From Acidobacteriaceae bacterium KBS 89 (GTDB lineage: Bacteria; Acidobacteriota; Terriglobia; Terriglobales; Acidobacteriaceae): DNA of 64,000 nucleotides. The stretch's first letter is position 1. Every line of letters begins with the position of its first letter. The notes beneath the pieces are model-generated. The model saw only the letters and a list, made by a program, of their open reading frames with translations, was not told the origin of the DNA and did not search any database. This document shows positions 14,558 through 23,427 of this stretch, in pieces. The position numbers were made by a program, and so were the translations under genes. Location: assembly GCA_000381605.1 (NCBI GenBank), contig KB906755.1:310001-374000 (forward strand), read 5' to 3'.

Positions 14558-17527
14558 ATGAAAAACGCCGCTCAAACTCGTATCCTGGCCATCGTGCTCG
14601 CACTGGCGACCGTTGGGGCTTGTGTGCTGGCGGCGCTGAACTTTAAACGCGAGAACGGCATTGAGGTTCCAACCGACAAGGTCTGGTGGGTCGAGGCCAA
14701 AGGTGGCCTGAAGGCGGAACGAGTACCGGCAGACTCACCGGGGCACCGCGCGGGAATACGGACCGGCGACATTCTCCTCAGCGTCAATGACCATCCGACG
14801 CCGCGTGTCGCCTCCCTGGGTCGCGAGATGTTTCATAGCGGCATCTGGGCGCATGCGACGTACGCCATTCTTCGACCGGTACCGCAATCGATCGATCTAA
14901 ACGGTGCGACGAAGCTGGACATCCAGGTGATTTTGGAACCAAGGGACCGATCTTTCGATCAGTATCTGCGGTTTATCGCACTCGTCTACCTCTGCATCGG
15001 AATTTACGTGTTGTTCCGGCGGTGGACAGCGCCGAAATCCATCCACTTCTACGTCTTTTGCCTGGCTTCGTTTGTGCTCTACAGCTTCCGGTCGACAGGC
15101 GAGCTGGGTTGGTTCGACTGGGGCAATATGGTGGCGCAGGCGCTGCAGCCAGCGCTCTTTCTCCACTTTGCCGTCAGTTTTTCGGATGGCTACGCCTCAG
15201 ACCAGCGTAATCGGCTGAAGCGGCGGCTGATCTGTGCCCTGTTGTATGTTCCGGGGATATTCCTCCTCGGCCTGCAGTACACCGCTATTCGCTACTGGTC
15301 TGCCACGGAGGTCCTGCTACATCGGTTGGACCAGATTTCGCTTGGCTATCTCGCGCTGTACTACGTTATCGCCGCAATCGTCTTCCGCTTCCGTTACCGT
15401 CACGCCGAATCTGCGCTGGAGCGTCAGCAGCTAAAGTGGCTTACCCGTGGAACATTGCTGGCCGTCGTCCCCTTCACGGTATTCAACGTGATTCCTTACC
15501 TTGCCGATTGGGCTGTGCCTGCCTCCTTGACGAAGCTGGCCGGCCTTTCGCTGGTGATCCTTCCGCTGACCTTCAGTTGGGCCATCGTTCGGTACCGGCT
15601 GATGGACGTTGATCTGATCTTCAAGCGCGGCGTCACGTATACCCTCGCGACTGCATCGCTCGTCGGCTTCTACTTCGTCGTCGTTGCGGTCATTGGAGAG
15701 TTTGTCCACAACCGTCTCTCCCCCCAGCTTAGTTTCTGGGGTCTGCTGGTGGCCATCATCATCGCCGGCGTTGTTTTTGAGCCGCTGAGACGGACGATCC
15801 AGGCGCGCGTCGATCGCGTCTTCGATCAGAAGCGCTTCGACTACCGCGAGACGCTGGTCGAGTTTGGCCGCGGAATCAACTCTCAGACTGACCTGCGTGC
15901 CCTGCTCGACTCCATCGTGGAGCGGTTGCCGCAGACGCTTCTTGTAACGCGAGTCGCCGTATTTCTTGCGTCCGAAGGCGACGGGCGATCGGGATTCTCG
16001 AGGCACTTCGATCTGGCGGCGTCGCACGGGCTTACCAATCTTCACGCCGCTGAACTGCGAACACTCGACGTTCGTTTTCTTGACTTCGACCGGCCCGGTG
16101 CAAACAATCACATCTTCCTTGAAAATCCGCAGCACGTTATTCGCCTGCCCGAGGCGCAGCGTCGCAGCGCTGCCAGGCTCGACCTGAACTACTACCTTCC
16201 CTGCCGCGTTGCCAACCGCGAAGGGGCAGGCACGCGAACCGTCGCCGTTATTGGCCTGGGCCGCACTGACGACGGCGACTTTCTCTCCAGCGAAGACATG
16301 GAGTTGCTCGAGTCACTGGCAGGTTATATCGGCATCGCAATTCAGAATGCTCAGCTCTATCGGCGGCTGGAACAGAAGATTACCGAGTTCGAAAGCCTCA
16401 AGGAGTTCCACGAGAACATCGTTGAGTCAATCAACATCGGCGTCTTCGCCGTCGACCTCGACGACCGCATCGAGAGCTGGAATACAACCATGGAGGACAT
16501 GTACGAGAAGCCGCGGGCCGAGGTGCTGCATCAGCCGATCTCTGCCGTACTGCCGCCGGAGTTTGTGGCCCGTTTCAACAGCGTGCGCGAAGAGCATGGC
16601 ACTCACACGCTCTACAAATTCAGGCTCGTGCTGCCCAACGGTAGCGAACGCATTGCCAATATCGCCATCGCGCCTCTGGTCACACGCAACTTCGTCGCGG
16701 TAGGGCGCATCGTCCTGGTCGACGACATTACCGACCGCATCCAGTTGGAAGCTCAACTGACCCAGTCCGAGAAGCTCTCGTCGATCGGATTGCTGGCGGC
16801 GGGTGTCGCGCATGAGGTCAATACGCCGCTGGCGGTCATCTCGAGCTACACCCAGATGCTGACCAAGCATATGCGCGACGACGAACGGCTTGCTCCCGTG
16901 CTCGAAAAGATTACGCAGCAGACGTTCCGGGCGTCCGAAATCGTGAATGGCCTGCTCAATTTCTCGCGTACCAGCGGGACCGAGTTTACGAGCGTGAATC
17001 TGAACGATCTTCTTGGCGACACCGTTACGCTGCTCGAGCATCAGTTCAAGACATCGCAGATCCGCGTGGAGACGAACTTCGACCCGCATCTTGCGCGCAT
17101 CCACGGCAATCAGGGCAAGCTGCAGCAGGTCATTCTCAACCTGATGTTGAACGCGAAGGACGCGATGTTCGGAACGACGAACGCAACGCTCAAGATCGCG
17201 ACCTTCAACGGACCCGGCCGCGTCCTTGTGCGCATTCAGGACTCCGGAGGCGGCATCGAAAAGGAGCACCTCCACCGCATTTACGATCCCTTCTTTACGA
17301 CGAAGGCCAAGCCGCAGGATGGAGCACATAAGGGTACCGGCCTGGGGCTTGCCGTCAGCTACGGAATCATGCAAGAGCATGCCGGCAAGATCCACGTCGA
17401 GAGCGAGCTTGGCGTAGGCACGGCGTTCCAACTCGAGTTCCCGTCCTCTGGTACTCGTCCGGCGATCTCTACTGGAGTGCGCAAGAGCGAGATAGAGGAC
17501 ACCGAGAGAAAGACCATCAATGTCTGA
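14558..17527 (+). CDS. Membrane sensor histidine kinase with PDZ, multi-TM, GAF and PAS domains
   Basis: The 989-residue protein has, in order: an N-terminal membrane helix (about 8-28); a PDZ-like domain (about 40-110, with DSPGHRAGIRTGDILLSVN); seven or so membrane helices (about 137-405); a GAF domain (about 435-600); a PAS domain (about 615-730, IVESINIGVFAVD); a HisKA domain with the phospho-acceptor His near residue 752 (AAGVAHEVNTPL); and a HATPase with NLMLNAKDAM (N box), DSGGGI (G1) and GTGLGLAVS (G2). The C-terminus is NtrB-like. Its stop overlaps the start of the regulator gene by 8 bases, so the two form a coupled pair. The PDZ probably faces the periplasm and could bind a peptide or protein C-terminus; this is inference. 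No ribosome binding site is obvious. Confidence 0.92.
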   Translation: MKNAAQTRILAIVLALATVGACVLAALNFKRENGIEVPTDKVWWVEAKGGLKAERVPADSPGHRAGIRTGDILLSVNDHPTPRVASLGREMFHSGIWAHATYAILRPVPQSIDLNGATKLDIQVILEPRDRSFDQYLRFIALVYLCIGIYVLFRRWTAPKSIHFYVFCLASFVLYSFRSTGELGWFDWGNMVAQALQPALFLHFAVSFSDGYASDQRNRLKRRLICALLYVPGIFLLGLQYTAIRYWSATEVLLHRLDQISLGYLALYYVIAAIVFRFRYRHAESALERQQLKWLTRGTLLAVVPFTVFNVIPYLADWAVPASLTKLAGLSLVILPLTFSWAIVRYRLMDVDLIFKRGVTYTLATASLVGFYFVVVAVIGEFVHNRLSPQLSFWGLLVAIIIAGVVFEPLRRTIQARVDRVFDQKRFDYRETLVEFGRGINSQTDLRALLDSIVERLPQTLLVTRVAVFLASEGDGRSGFSRHFDLAASHGLTNLHAAELRTLDVRFLDFDRPGANNHIFLENPQHVIRLPEAQRRSAARLDLNYYLPCRVANREGAGTRTVAVIGLGRTDDGDFLSSEDMELLESLAGYIGIAIQNAQLYRRLEQKITEFESLKEFHENIVESINIGVFAVDLDDRIESWNTTMEDMYEKPRAEVLHQPISAVLPPEFVARFNSVREEHGTHTLYKFRLVLPNGSERIANIAIAPLVTRNFVAVGRIVLVDDITDRIQLEAQLTQSEKLSSIGLLAAGVAHEVNTPLAVISSYTQMLTKHMRDDERLAPVLEKITQQTFRASEIVNGLLNFSRTSGTEFTSVNLNDLLGDTVTLLEHQFKTSQIRVETNFDPHLARIHGNQGKLQQVILNLMLNAKDAMFGTTNATLKIATFNGPGRVLVRIQDSGGGIEKEHLHRIYDPFFTTKAKPQDGAHKGTGLGLAVSYGIMQEHAGKIHVESELGVGTAFQLEFPSSGTRPAISTGVRKSEIEDTERKTINV

Positions 17528-18965
17528 AACAACAGAGCTCGCAGCCGAGACACTCCACCTGCAGCGCACTGCACGCGTGGTCGGAGAGCCGCGCATCCTC
17601 ATCATCGACGATGAGGACGCGATCCGCGAGTCTCTCGATACCCTGCTGACCCTTGAAGGCTTCTCGGTAAGCATGGCTGTCGACGGGCCGGCGGGTCTGG
17701 AGTTGTTGTCTCGGAATGAATATGACTTGCTCCTTCTCGATCTGGCTCTGCCGGGCCAGAGTGGGATCGACCTCCTGCCTCGCATCGTCGAGATGCAGCC
17801 CAATCTTCCGGTCATTATGATCACGGCCTATGGGACGGTGGGCAATGTCGTCGACGCCATTCGTGCCGGCGCAGAGAATTTTGTACAGAAGCCGTGGGAC
17901 AACGAAAAACTTCTCGCCGACATCCGCGCCGCAGTGGCGCGGCATCGCGCGGAAGAAGAGGTCGTCCAGCTCAAGCGCACGCTGAAGCAGCGTTACAACT
18001 TCGAAAATATCGTCGGCAAGAGCGAGCCTATGCTTCGCCTCTTCGACCTCATCGCCCAGGTGGCTCCGAGCCGTTCCACAGTGTTGATCCAGGGTGAGAG
18101 CGGTACCGGCAAGGAACTAATTGCGAAGGCGATCCACGCCAATTCACCGCGTCGCGACAGGCCGTTTGTCCCCGTCAACACTGGAGCCGTACCGTCGGAG
18201 CTGTTGGAATCGACACTCTTCGGTCACGTCAAAGGAGCGTTCACTTCGGCGGTCACGGCGAAGAAGGGCCTCTTCGAAGTGGCCAATGGCGGGACGCTCT
18301 TTCTCGATGAGATCGGCACCATGGGCATGGATATGCAGGCAAAGATCCTGCGCGTCCTGCAGGACCGCCGCTTCATGCACCTTGGCGGCGTACAGGAGAT
18401 CCAGGTCGACGTCCGCATCATCGCTGCGACCAACGTCAATCTGCAGGAAGCAGTGCGCGAAGGCCGCTTCCGCGAAGACCTCTTCTACCGGCTGAACGTC
18501 ATCTGCCTGGAACTGCCGCCGCTCCGCTCGCGCCGCGAGGACATTCCGTTGCTCTCGGCTCACTTCCTCAAGTTCTACGCGGAAGAGAATGGTACGGAAG
18601 ACCGCTCGTTGTCTCCCGAGGCGATGCGCATCATCATGGACTACGAGTGGCCGGGCAACGTACGCGAGCTTGAGAACGCCATGGAGCGCGGTGTTGTGCT
18701 CTCCACCTCGCGGACGATCAGCCCTGATCTGCTTCCGACGCAGTTGACCGGGAGCACCTACTCTGCAAGTCTGCTTGACCATGAGCCGAACGCTTCCCTC
18801 TTCGATCTGATGGAGGAGATTGAGCGGCGTATCATCTCTGACCGGCTGGAGCGGTGCCACTGGAACCAGACCGAGGCAGCGGAGTACTTCAAGATTCCGC
18901 TTTCCACACTGAACCAGAAGATCAAGCGTCTCAGCGTCGAAGTAAAAAAACGCGCGCGCGATTAG
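17520..18965 (+). CDS. Sigma-54-dependent response regulator, NtrC family, with variant GAFTSA loop
   Basis: The 481-residue protein has a receiver domain (about 25-140, phospho-acceptor Asp near 74 in LLLDLALPG), then an AAA+ domain (about 163-390) with Walker A GESGTGKE at 192-199 and Walker B FLDEIG at 261-266, and a C-terminal Fis-type helix-turn-helix (WNQTEAAEYFKIPLSTLNQKIKRL). The sigma-54 contact loop, normally GAFTGA, reads GAFTSA at 239-244. It is the output partner of the kinase that overlaps its start. It activates transcription from RpoN promoters after phosphorylation, if the altered loop still works. The stop codon overlaps that of the convergent dehydrogenase gene. Target genes are unknown. 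Confidence 0.95.
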   Translation: MSETTELAAETLHLQRTARVVGEPRILIIDDEDAIRESLDTLLTLEGFSVSMAVDGPAGLELLSRNEYDLLLLDLALPGQSGIDLLPRIVEMQPNLPVIMITAYGTVGNVVDAIRAGAENFVQKPWDNEKLLADIRAAVARHRAEEEVVQLKRTLKQRYNFENIVGKSEPMLRLFDLIAQVAPSRSTVLIQGESGTGKELIAKAIHANSPRRDRPFVPVNTGAVPSELLESTLFGHVKGAFTSAVTAKKGLFEVANGGTLFLDEIGTMGMDMQAKILRVLQDRRFMHLGGVQEIQVDVRIIAATNVNLQEAVREGRFREDLFYRLNVICLELPPLRSRREDIPLLSAHFLKFYAEENGTEDRSLSPEAMRIIMDYEWPGNVRELENAMERGVVLSTSRTISPDLLPTQLTGSTYSASLLDHEPNASLFDLMEEIERRIISDRLERCHWNQTEAAEYFKIPLSTLNQKIKRLSVEVKKRARD

Positions 18966-20056
18966 CTGCGGGGCTGAATCACGATCTTCATTGAGCTGGG
19001 CTGAGGGTGTGACGCCAGTTCGATCGCCGCAGCGGCGTCCTCCAGCGAAAAACGGTGCGAGATGAGGTTGGTCAGATCGAAGCCCGTGCGGTAGCCATCG
19101 AAGACCAGTTTGTTGACATCCTCATTGAAGGAGACCGACGAGCTGTACGACCCCATCAGGGTCTTCTCATCCATGCAGACGGCTGCCGGGTCGAATGGCG
19201 CCTCTCCGTGCTGCGTCTGGGCAAACAACACGACGCGACCACCGGGCCGAATTGCGTCCATCGCGATCTTGATCAAGGCGTTGCCGCCGACTGCGAGTAA
19301 GGCAACATCTGCTCCCCTGCCTTCCGTGGCGGATCGCGTTGCAGCGACGACGTCGCCTCGAGCGTCCAGCGGGTTCTGGAGGCCGAACCTCGTGGCAATC
19401 GCGTGGCGTTCGGGATACAGATCGCTGGTCAGAACGGTGGCTCCGGTCTTCCTTGCAAGGGCGGCCAGCAGGATTCCTATAGGGCCCTGACCGATCACCA
19501 GCACTGTCTCGTCAGGCTTGAGACCGAGTAGTTGAATCGCTTTGTAACACGTATTGACGGGCTCGAGAAACGCGGCCTGCTCGAACGGAATATCATCGGG
19601 AATTTTTACAAGGCCGCGCCGCACAATCCAGTCCATTACGCGAATGTACTCGGCGAAGCCTCCGCCTGATGGGGCAAAGCCGGCAGTGCATCCTACTTTC
19701 TTGTAGACCTCACACTGCGCGAAGGTCTGCTTGCGGCAGTAGTAACACTCACCACAGGGAATGTGGTGGTACGCCATCACGCGATCGCCGACCGCAAAGC
19801 CGCTGACGCCCTCTCCAATGCGAACGATCGTGCCCGACATCTCGTGTCCGAAGACACGCGGCGCATCATGGGAGCCGGTGTGGATCTTTTTCAGGTCCGT
19901 CCCGCAGATCCCGCACGTGTGAATCTTGACCAGTACCTCGCCTGCGCCAATCTCAGGCACTGGAATCGTCTCGGTACGGACGTCGTTCACTCCGCGATAT
20001 ACCGCGGCGCGCATGGTTGCTGGGACTGCCGGCATCTCTTGTTCTTTTGTGGGCAT
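18962..20056 (-). CDS. Zinc-dependent medium-chain (MDR) alcohol dehydrogenase, last gene of the hopanoid run
   Basis: The 364-residue enzyme has the catalytic zinc set (CGICGTD, GHEMSG, and a Glu in FLEPVN), the structural zinc cysteines in CGECYYCRKQTFAQC, and the NAD(P) motif VIGQGPIGILLAAL. It belongs to the sorbitol/threonine dehydrogenase branch and oxidises an alcohol or reduces an aldehyde/ketone. The start lies 11 bases after the hpnG stop on the same strand, so co-transcription with hpnG is likely. HpnG makes ribosylhopane, whose sugar aldehyde must be reduced to give bacteriohopanetetrol. A role as that reductase is inference from position only. Alternative starts exist at the internal Met residues 8 and 14. 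Confidence 0.9.
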   Translation of the reverse strand: MPTKEQEMPAVPATMRAAVYRGVNDVRTETIPVPEIGAGEVLVKIHTCGICGTDLKKIHTGSHDAPRVFGHEMSGTIVRIGEGVSGFAVGDRVMAYHHIPCGECYYCRKQTFAQCEVYKKVGCTAGFAPSGGGFAEYIRVMDWIVRRGLVKIPDDIPFEQAAFLEPVNTCYKAIQLLGLKPDETVLVIGQGPIGILLAALARKTGATVLTSDLYPERHAIATRFGLQNPLDARGDVVAATRSATEGRGADVALLAVGGNALIKIAMDAIRPGGRVVLFAQTQHGEAPFDPAAVCMDEKTLMGSYSSSVSFNEDVNKLVFDGYRTGFDLTNLISHRFSLEDAAAAIELASHPQPSSMKIVIQPRS

Positions 20057-20067
20057 ATTTAATTACT

Positions 20068-20739
20068 CTATTTGTACACGTCTAACTGGCTCTCCAGTTC
20101 GGTTGTGAGCGCTCGAATCGCCAGCTTACTGTTTCCTGCAAGCTGAACTAACTTTGGCCAGAGACGGGGCCTGGCAATTGAGTACGCCGCAAAGGCCGCT
20201 TCGCGAAACTGACCGTCTCGGGAAGCAAACCGGGAAAGCTCATGCAATTCAAAGTTCGCTTCGTCAGAGATAACCTTGATTGCTCGAAAGGGTAAATTGT
20301 GTGCCTCCGCGATGCGTGCGACCGTTGCCGCTTCCATGTCTACCGCGGCGGTCGCGTACGATTCGTAGAGGCGTTTCTTCTCCTGAACACTCGCTATGGC
20401 AGGTGTGCTTACAAGGATCTGCTTGTACTCGGAGTTAAAATAGCGTTCGCCAGATTGGGTGTCTACGACGACTCCAGCGCGAACGATGTCCCCCACTTTC
20501 AATGATGGATTGCAGGCTCCGGCGAAGCCAACCGAAAGCAGGGCGGTTACTGGCTTTGCCGCCATCGCCGCCTCAACTGCCAGAGTCGCGCGTTCCGGCC
20601 CCATACCAGCGCAGGCTACGATCGCAAATCCGTTGGTGTAGGTAACGATCTTGTTAGGCAGTCGATCTTTCTGCCAGCCTCGAACCAGATGCTTAACCTC
20701 TCTCGGCAGGGCCGCAATGAAGGCCGGAAATTCTTTCAT
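20068..20739 (-). CDS. hpnG: Hopanoid-associated nucleoside phosphorylase
   Basis: The 223-residue protein is a purine nucleoside phosphorylase/MTA-nucleosidase fold protein: VACAGMGPERATLAVEAAM, LLSVGFAGACNPSLKVGDIV and VDMEAATVARIAE, in which the conserved Met-Glu binds the ribose. IKVISDEANFELHEL supplies the catalytic Asp region. HpnG removes adenine from adenosylhopane to give (phospho)ribosylhopane. It overlaps hpnA by 4 bases (ATGA), so it is translationally coupled. The assignment rests on the fold plus the adjacent hpnH and hpnA; by sequence alone it could be an MTA/SAH nucleosidase. Confidence 0.88.
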   Translation of the reverse strand: MKEFPAFIAALPREVKHLVRGWQKDRLPNKIVTYTNGFAIVACAGMGPERATLAVEAAMAAKPVTALLSVGFAGACNPSLKVGDIVRAGVVVDTQSGERYFNSEYKQILVSTPAIASVQEKKRLYESYATAAVDMEAATVARIAEAHNLPFRAIKVISDEANFELHELSRFASRDGQFREAAFAAYSIARPRLWPKLVQLAGNSKLAIRALTTELESQLDVYK

Positions 20740-21746
20740 GCGGAAGCCCTGTCGAAGGCGGGTGCGTAACCGTGCGCGATGAACCAGTCGATCGCCGCCC
20801 GCAGTGGCGGATATACCGGCAATATATGAAAGCCCAGGTCGCGTTCGGCCTTTGCTGAAGAGGCAAACATCATCTTCTTTCCCATGCGAACGGCTTCCAC
20901 GGTGGCGCGCGGCTCTTTGCCTCGGATCTTGCCGGTGAAGGTCTCATCAAGAAATGCGAAGCCCATCGCAACTGCGTGCGGCACCTTCATCGTCGGCGAC
21001 GGCAGGCCGGTGATGGCCGACATGCGGTCGAGGATCTGTTTCAAGGTAAGGTTCTCGCCTCCGAGAATATATCGCTCGCCTGGAGTTCCGCGTTCGAGGG
21101 CCACCACGTGCATTCGAGCAACCTCATTCACATCGACGAGATTCAGGCCGGTATCCACGTAGGCGGGAAACTTCTTATTCAGGAAATCGACGATGATTCT
21201 TCCGGTTGGAGTGGGCTTGGCATCGCCTGGGCCGATCGGCGTCGTCGGGTTCAGGATCATGACATGCTGCCCGGCCTTCGCGGCCTGTATGGCTTCTAAT
21301 TCGCCCAGGAACTTCGAGCGTTTGTAGTGGCCGATCATGTCCGTCAGCGCAACGGGAGTCTCCTCGTTCACGATCGTTCCGTCGGTCTTGAAGCCCATCG
21401 TCGCGACACTCGAGGTGTAGACGACGCGCTGAACTCCGACTTCGCGGGCAAGTCTCAGTAGCTCCCGTGTCCCATCGACATTGGCGGAGTACATCTGCTT
21501 CGGATCGCGCACCCACAAACGATAGTCAGCCGCAACATGGACCAGTGCATCGCAGCCTGCGAGCGCTGATCGCAGCTTCTCTGGCTCACGCAGGTCGCCT
21601 GTAACCATTTCTGCGTCGATTCCTTTTAGGGAGTCCAATCGGCTCGTCTGCCGAGTGAGTAACCGAAGGCTGGCGCCCCCTGCGGCATATTGCCTGGCAA
21701 CATGGCCACCGACGAAGCCCGTCGCTCCGGTAATGAATACGCGCAC
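20736..21746 (-). CDS. hpnA: Hopanoid-associated sugar epimerase
   Basis: The 336-residue extended SDR protein has the NAD-binding GATGFVGGHVAR at the start, VHVAADYRLWV, VYTSSVATMGF and the catalytic YKRSK (Tyr and Lys) near residue 155. NPTTPIGPGDAKPTPTGRIIVDFL and the LWV and TPIGPGD segments are typical of HpnA. Its reaction in hopanoid synthesis is not established; it is named for its constant association with hpn genes. The start is a GTG at 21746. The stop overlaps the hpnG start. It follows the unknown gene at 21783 by 36 bases. Confidence 0.93.
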   Translation of the reverse strand: MRVFITGATGFVGGHVARQYAAGGASLRLLTRQTSRLDSLKGIDAEMVTGDLREPEKLRSALAGCDALVHVAADYRLWVRDPKQMYSANVDGTRELLRLAREVGVQRVVYTSSVATMGFKTDGTIVNEETPVALTDMIGHYKRSKFLGELEAIQAAKAGQHVMILNPTTPIGPGDAKPTPTGRIIVDFLNKKFPAYVDTGLNLVDVNEVARMHVVALERGTPGERYILGGENLTLKQILDRMSAITGLPSPTMKVPHAVAMGFAFLDETFTGKIRGKEPRATVEAVRMGKKMMFASSAKAERDLGFHILPVYPPLRAAIDWFIAHGYAPAFDRASA

Positions 21747-21782
21747 GTCCTGCTCTTTTCCTAGTCGAGTCCCAGTCTAGAC

Positions 21783-22229
21783 TTAGTCGAGCTTGTCCGG
21801 TTCGATCTGGATGTTCCGCTCTCCGGCCGCCTTCTTCTCCCAGTACTTCTTCACCCAGGCCTCGAAGGTCTTACCCGCCGCTGTATCGCGGCCGGTGAAA
21901 GCAAGCGCAGCGATGTCGGAGTAGGCTACATTTACCTTCGTCGGCGCGTTGGAGGGAATAATGCGGACGAAGGAGTCGGCGAGAGACGAACCGGCGCGTC
22001 GATCGAAGAGATATCCGACTACTTGCGTGCCGTCTTTTTTGGTTATCGTGACATCGCCGCGATAGTCGAAGGCCTTCTCGAGTGCTTCGCGAACCTCGGC
22101 TTCAGTTGCCAACTCCGGAATCCAGCCTTCAAGCTGTTCCCGCTCGCGGCCCGCGGCTACTTCAATCTCATCCGGGTTCTCGTGCGCGAGCTGCGCTAGT
22201 TTTGCTGATTCCTGTGTCTCGGTCGCCAT
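21783..22229 (-). CDS. Unrecognised 148-aa protein inside the hopanoid run
   Basis: The start is fixed by GGAGA just upstream, which lies inside the hpnH coding end; the ATG at 22229 falls 2 bases after the hpnH stop. The frame is open further upstream, but that part lies over hpnH. The product is acidic and soluble, with a Glu-rich N-terminus and then a compact domain: DYRGDVTITKKDGTQVVGYL, RIIPSNAPTKVNVAYSDI, and ALAFTGRDTAAGKTFEAWVKKYW. The G.v.GYlfdR pattern followed by i.y.dI..l suggests a small beta-barrel of SH3/Sm-like type, which is inference. It lacks membrane segments and catalytic signatures. Tight coupling between hpnH and hpnA suggests a role in hopanoid side-chain synthesis or its control. 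Confidence 0.8.
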   Translation of the reverse strand: MATETQESAKLAQLAHENPDEIEVAAGREREQLEGWIPELATEAEVREALEKAFDYRGDVTITKKDGTQVVGYLFDRRAGSSLADSFVRIIPSNAPTKVNVAYSDIAALAFTGRDTAAGKTFEAWVKKYWEKKAAGERNIQIEPDKLD

Positions 22230-22231
22230 CG

Positions 22232-23371
22232 TTAGTCTCCTGAGACTCCCTGAAGTTCGGCGCTCGTCGATGCGGCGCCAGGCGCTGCAATCTGCACCAG
22301 CGGCCCAGTGTGCGCAGGCTTCCATTCGTTCAGCAGCTTCATTGCGCCGTCATCCTCATACCTGCTGAAGAAGATTGCCTTCGCGGTCTGCAGCATCCCT
22401 TTGATCGAGCCGAAGGTGTAGTTCACGCCGCTCGCCTCATAGCCGGAGTGCACCATGCAGTTTGCGCACTGCGGGTTGCCGCTCTCGGTGCCGTAGTTCG
22501 ACCACTGCACCGTCTCCATCAGCTCTTTGAAGCTGTCTGCATAACCATCCTGCAGCAGGTAGCAGGGCTTCTGCCAGCCAAAGATGCTGAAAGTCGGCAT
22601 ACCCCACGGTGTGCAGGTTAGATCCTTTTTGCCCATCAGGAATTCCATGAAAATGGGCGATGCGTTGAAGCGCCACGTCTTTTTGCGGTTCGAGAGAATG
22701 GCGCGGAACATCTTCTTCGACCGTGCGCGACCAAGGAAGTGCTTCTGGTCAGGCGCCTTGTCGTAGGTGTATCCGGGCGAGACCATCATGCTCTCCACAC
22801 CGGCCACCATCAGCTCGTCAAAGTGCGCACGCACGCTATTCGGGTCGGCACCGTCGAAGAGGGTCGTATTCGTCGTCACGCGGAAGCCGGCCTTGACTGC
22901 TGCATGGACGCCTTCCATTGCGATGTCGTAGCCACCCTCGCGGCAGACGGAGAAGTCGTGATGCTCGCGCTGGCCGTCGACGTGGACCGAAAATGAGAGA
23001 TACTTGCTGGGTTTGAACAGGTGAAGCTTCTCTTTCAGAAGCAGCGCGTTAGTGCACATATATACGTACTTCTTGCGCGCCACGAGGCCAGCAACAATCT
23101 CCGGCATCTGGGGATGTAGCAACGGCTCACCGCCGGGGATCGCCACCATCGGGGTGCCGCACTCTTCGACTGCCTTGAAGCAGTCTTCGGGTGAGAGCTC
23201 CGCTTTCAGGATGTGCGCAGGGTACTGAATCTTGCCGCAGCCGGCGCACGCCAGGTTGCAGCGGAAGAGCGGCTCCAGCATCAGCACAAGCGGATACTTC
23301 TTCCGGCCCATGAGCTTCTGCTTCAAGACATACGTTGCAACCGTCCAGGCTTGCGAGACTGGGACTGCCAT
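22232..23371 (-). CDS. hpnH: Adenosyl-hopene transferase, radical SAM
   Basis: HpnH adds the 5'-deoxyadenosyl radical from S-adenosylmethionine to diploptene, giving adenosylhopane, the first C35 hopanoid. The 379-residue protein has the radical SAM cysteines C38, C42 and C45 (CNLACAGC) and GGEPLLHPQM for SAM binding. The N-terminus MAVPVSQAWTVATYVLKQKL and the C-terminal CxxC-like segment (NPQCANCMVHSGYE) are family-specific. GGAGGAG precedes the ATG. It lies 56 bases after shc, in the same direction. Confidence 0.96.
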   Translation of the reverse strand: MAVPVSQAWTVATYVLKQKLMGRKKYPLVLMLEPLFRCNLACAGCGKIQYPAHILKAELSPEDCFKAVEECGTPMVAIPGGEPLLHPQMPEIVAGLVARKKYVYMCTNALLLKEKLHLFKPSKYLSFSVHVDGQREHHDFSVCREGGYDIAMEGVHAAVKAGFRVTTNTTLFDGADPNSVRAHFDELMVAGVESMMVSPGYTYDKAPDQKHFLGRARSKKMFRAILSNRKKTWRFNASPIFMEFLMGKKDLTCTPWGMPTFSIFGWQKPCYLLQDGYADSFKELMETVQWSNYGTESGNPQCANCMVHSGYEASGVNYTFGSIKGMLQTAKAIFFSRYEDDGAMKLLNEWKPAHTGPLVQIAAPGAASTSAELQGVSGD

Positions 23372-23427
23372 CCGGTGTCTCCTCCATCAAAATTTCTGCG
23401 CAACACGTTCGTCGTTGCGGATAACTC

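Noticed and set aside
16427-17824. Minus-strand open frame of 465 codons across the kinase/regulator junction
   Set aside because: Kinase and regulator domains are intact on the plus strand; this frame is a shadow.
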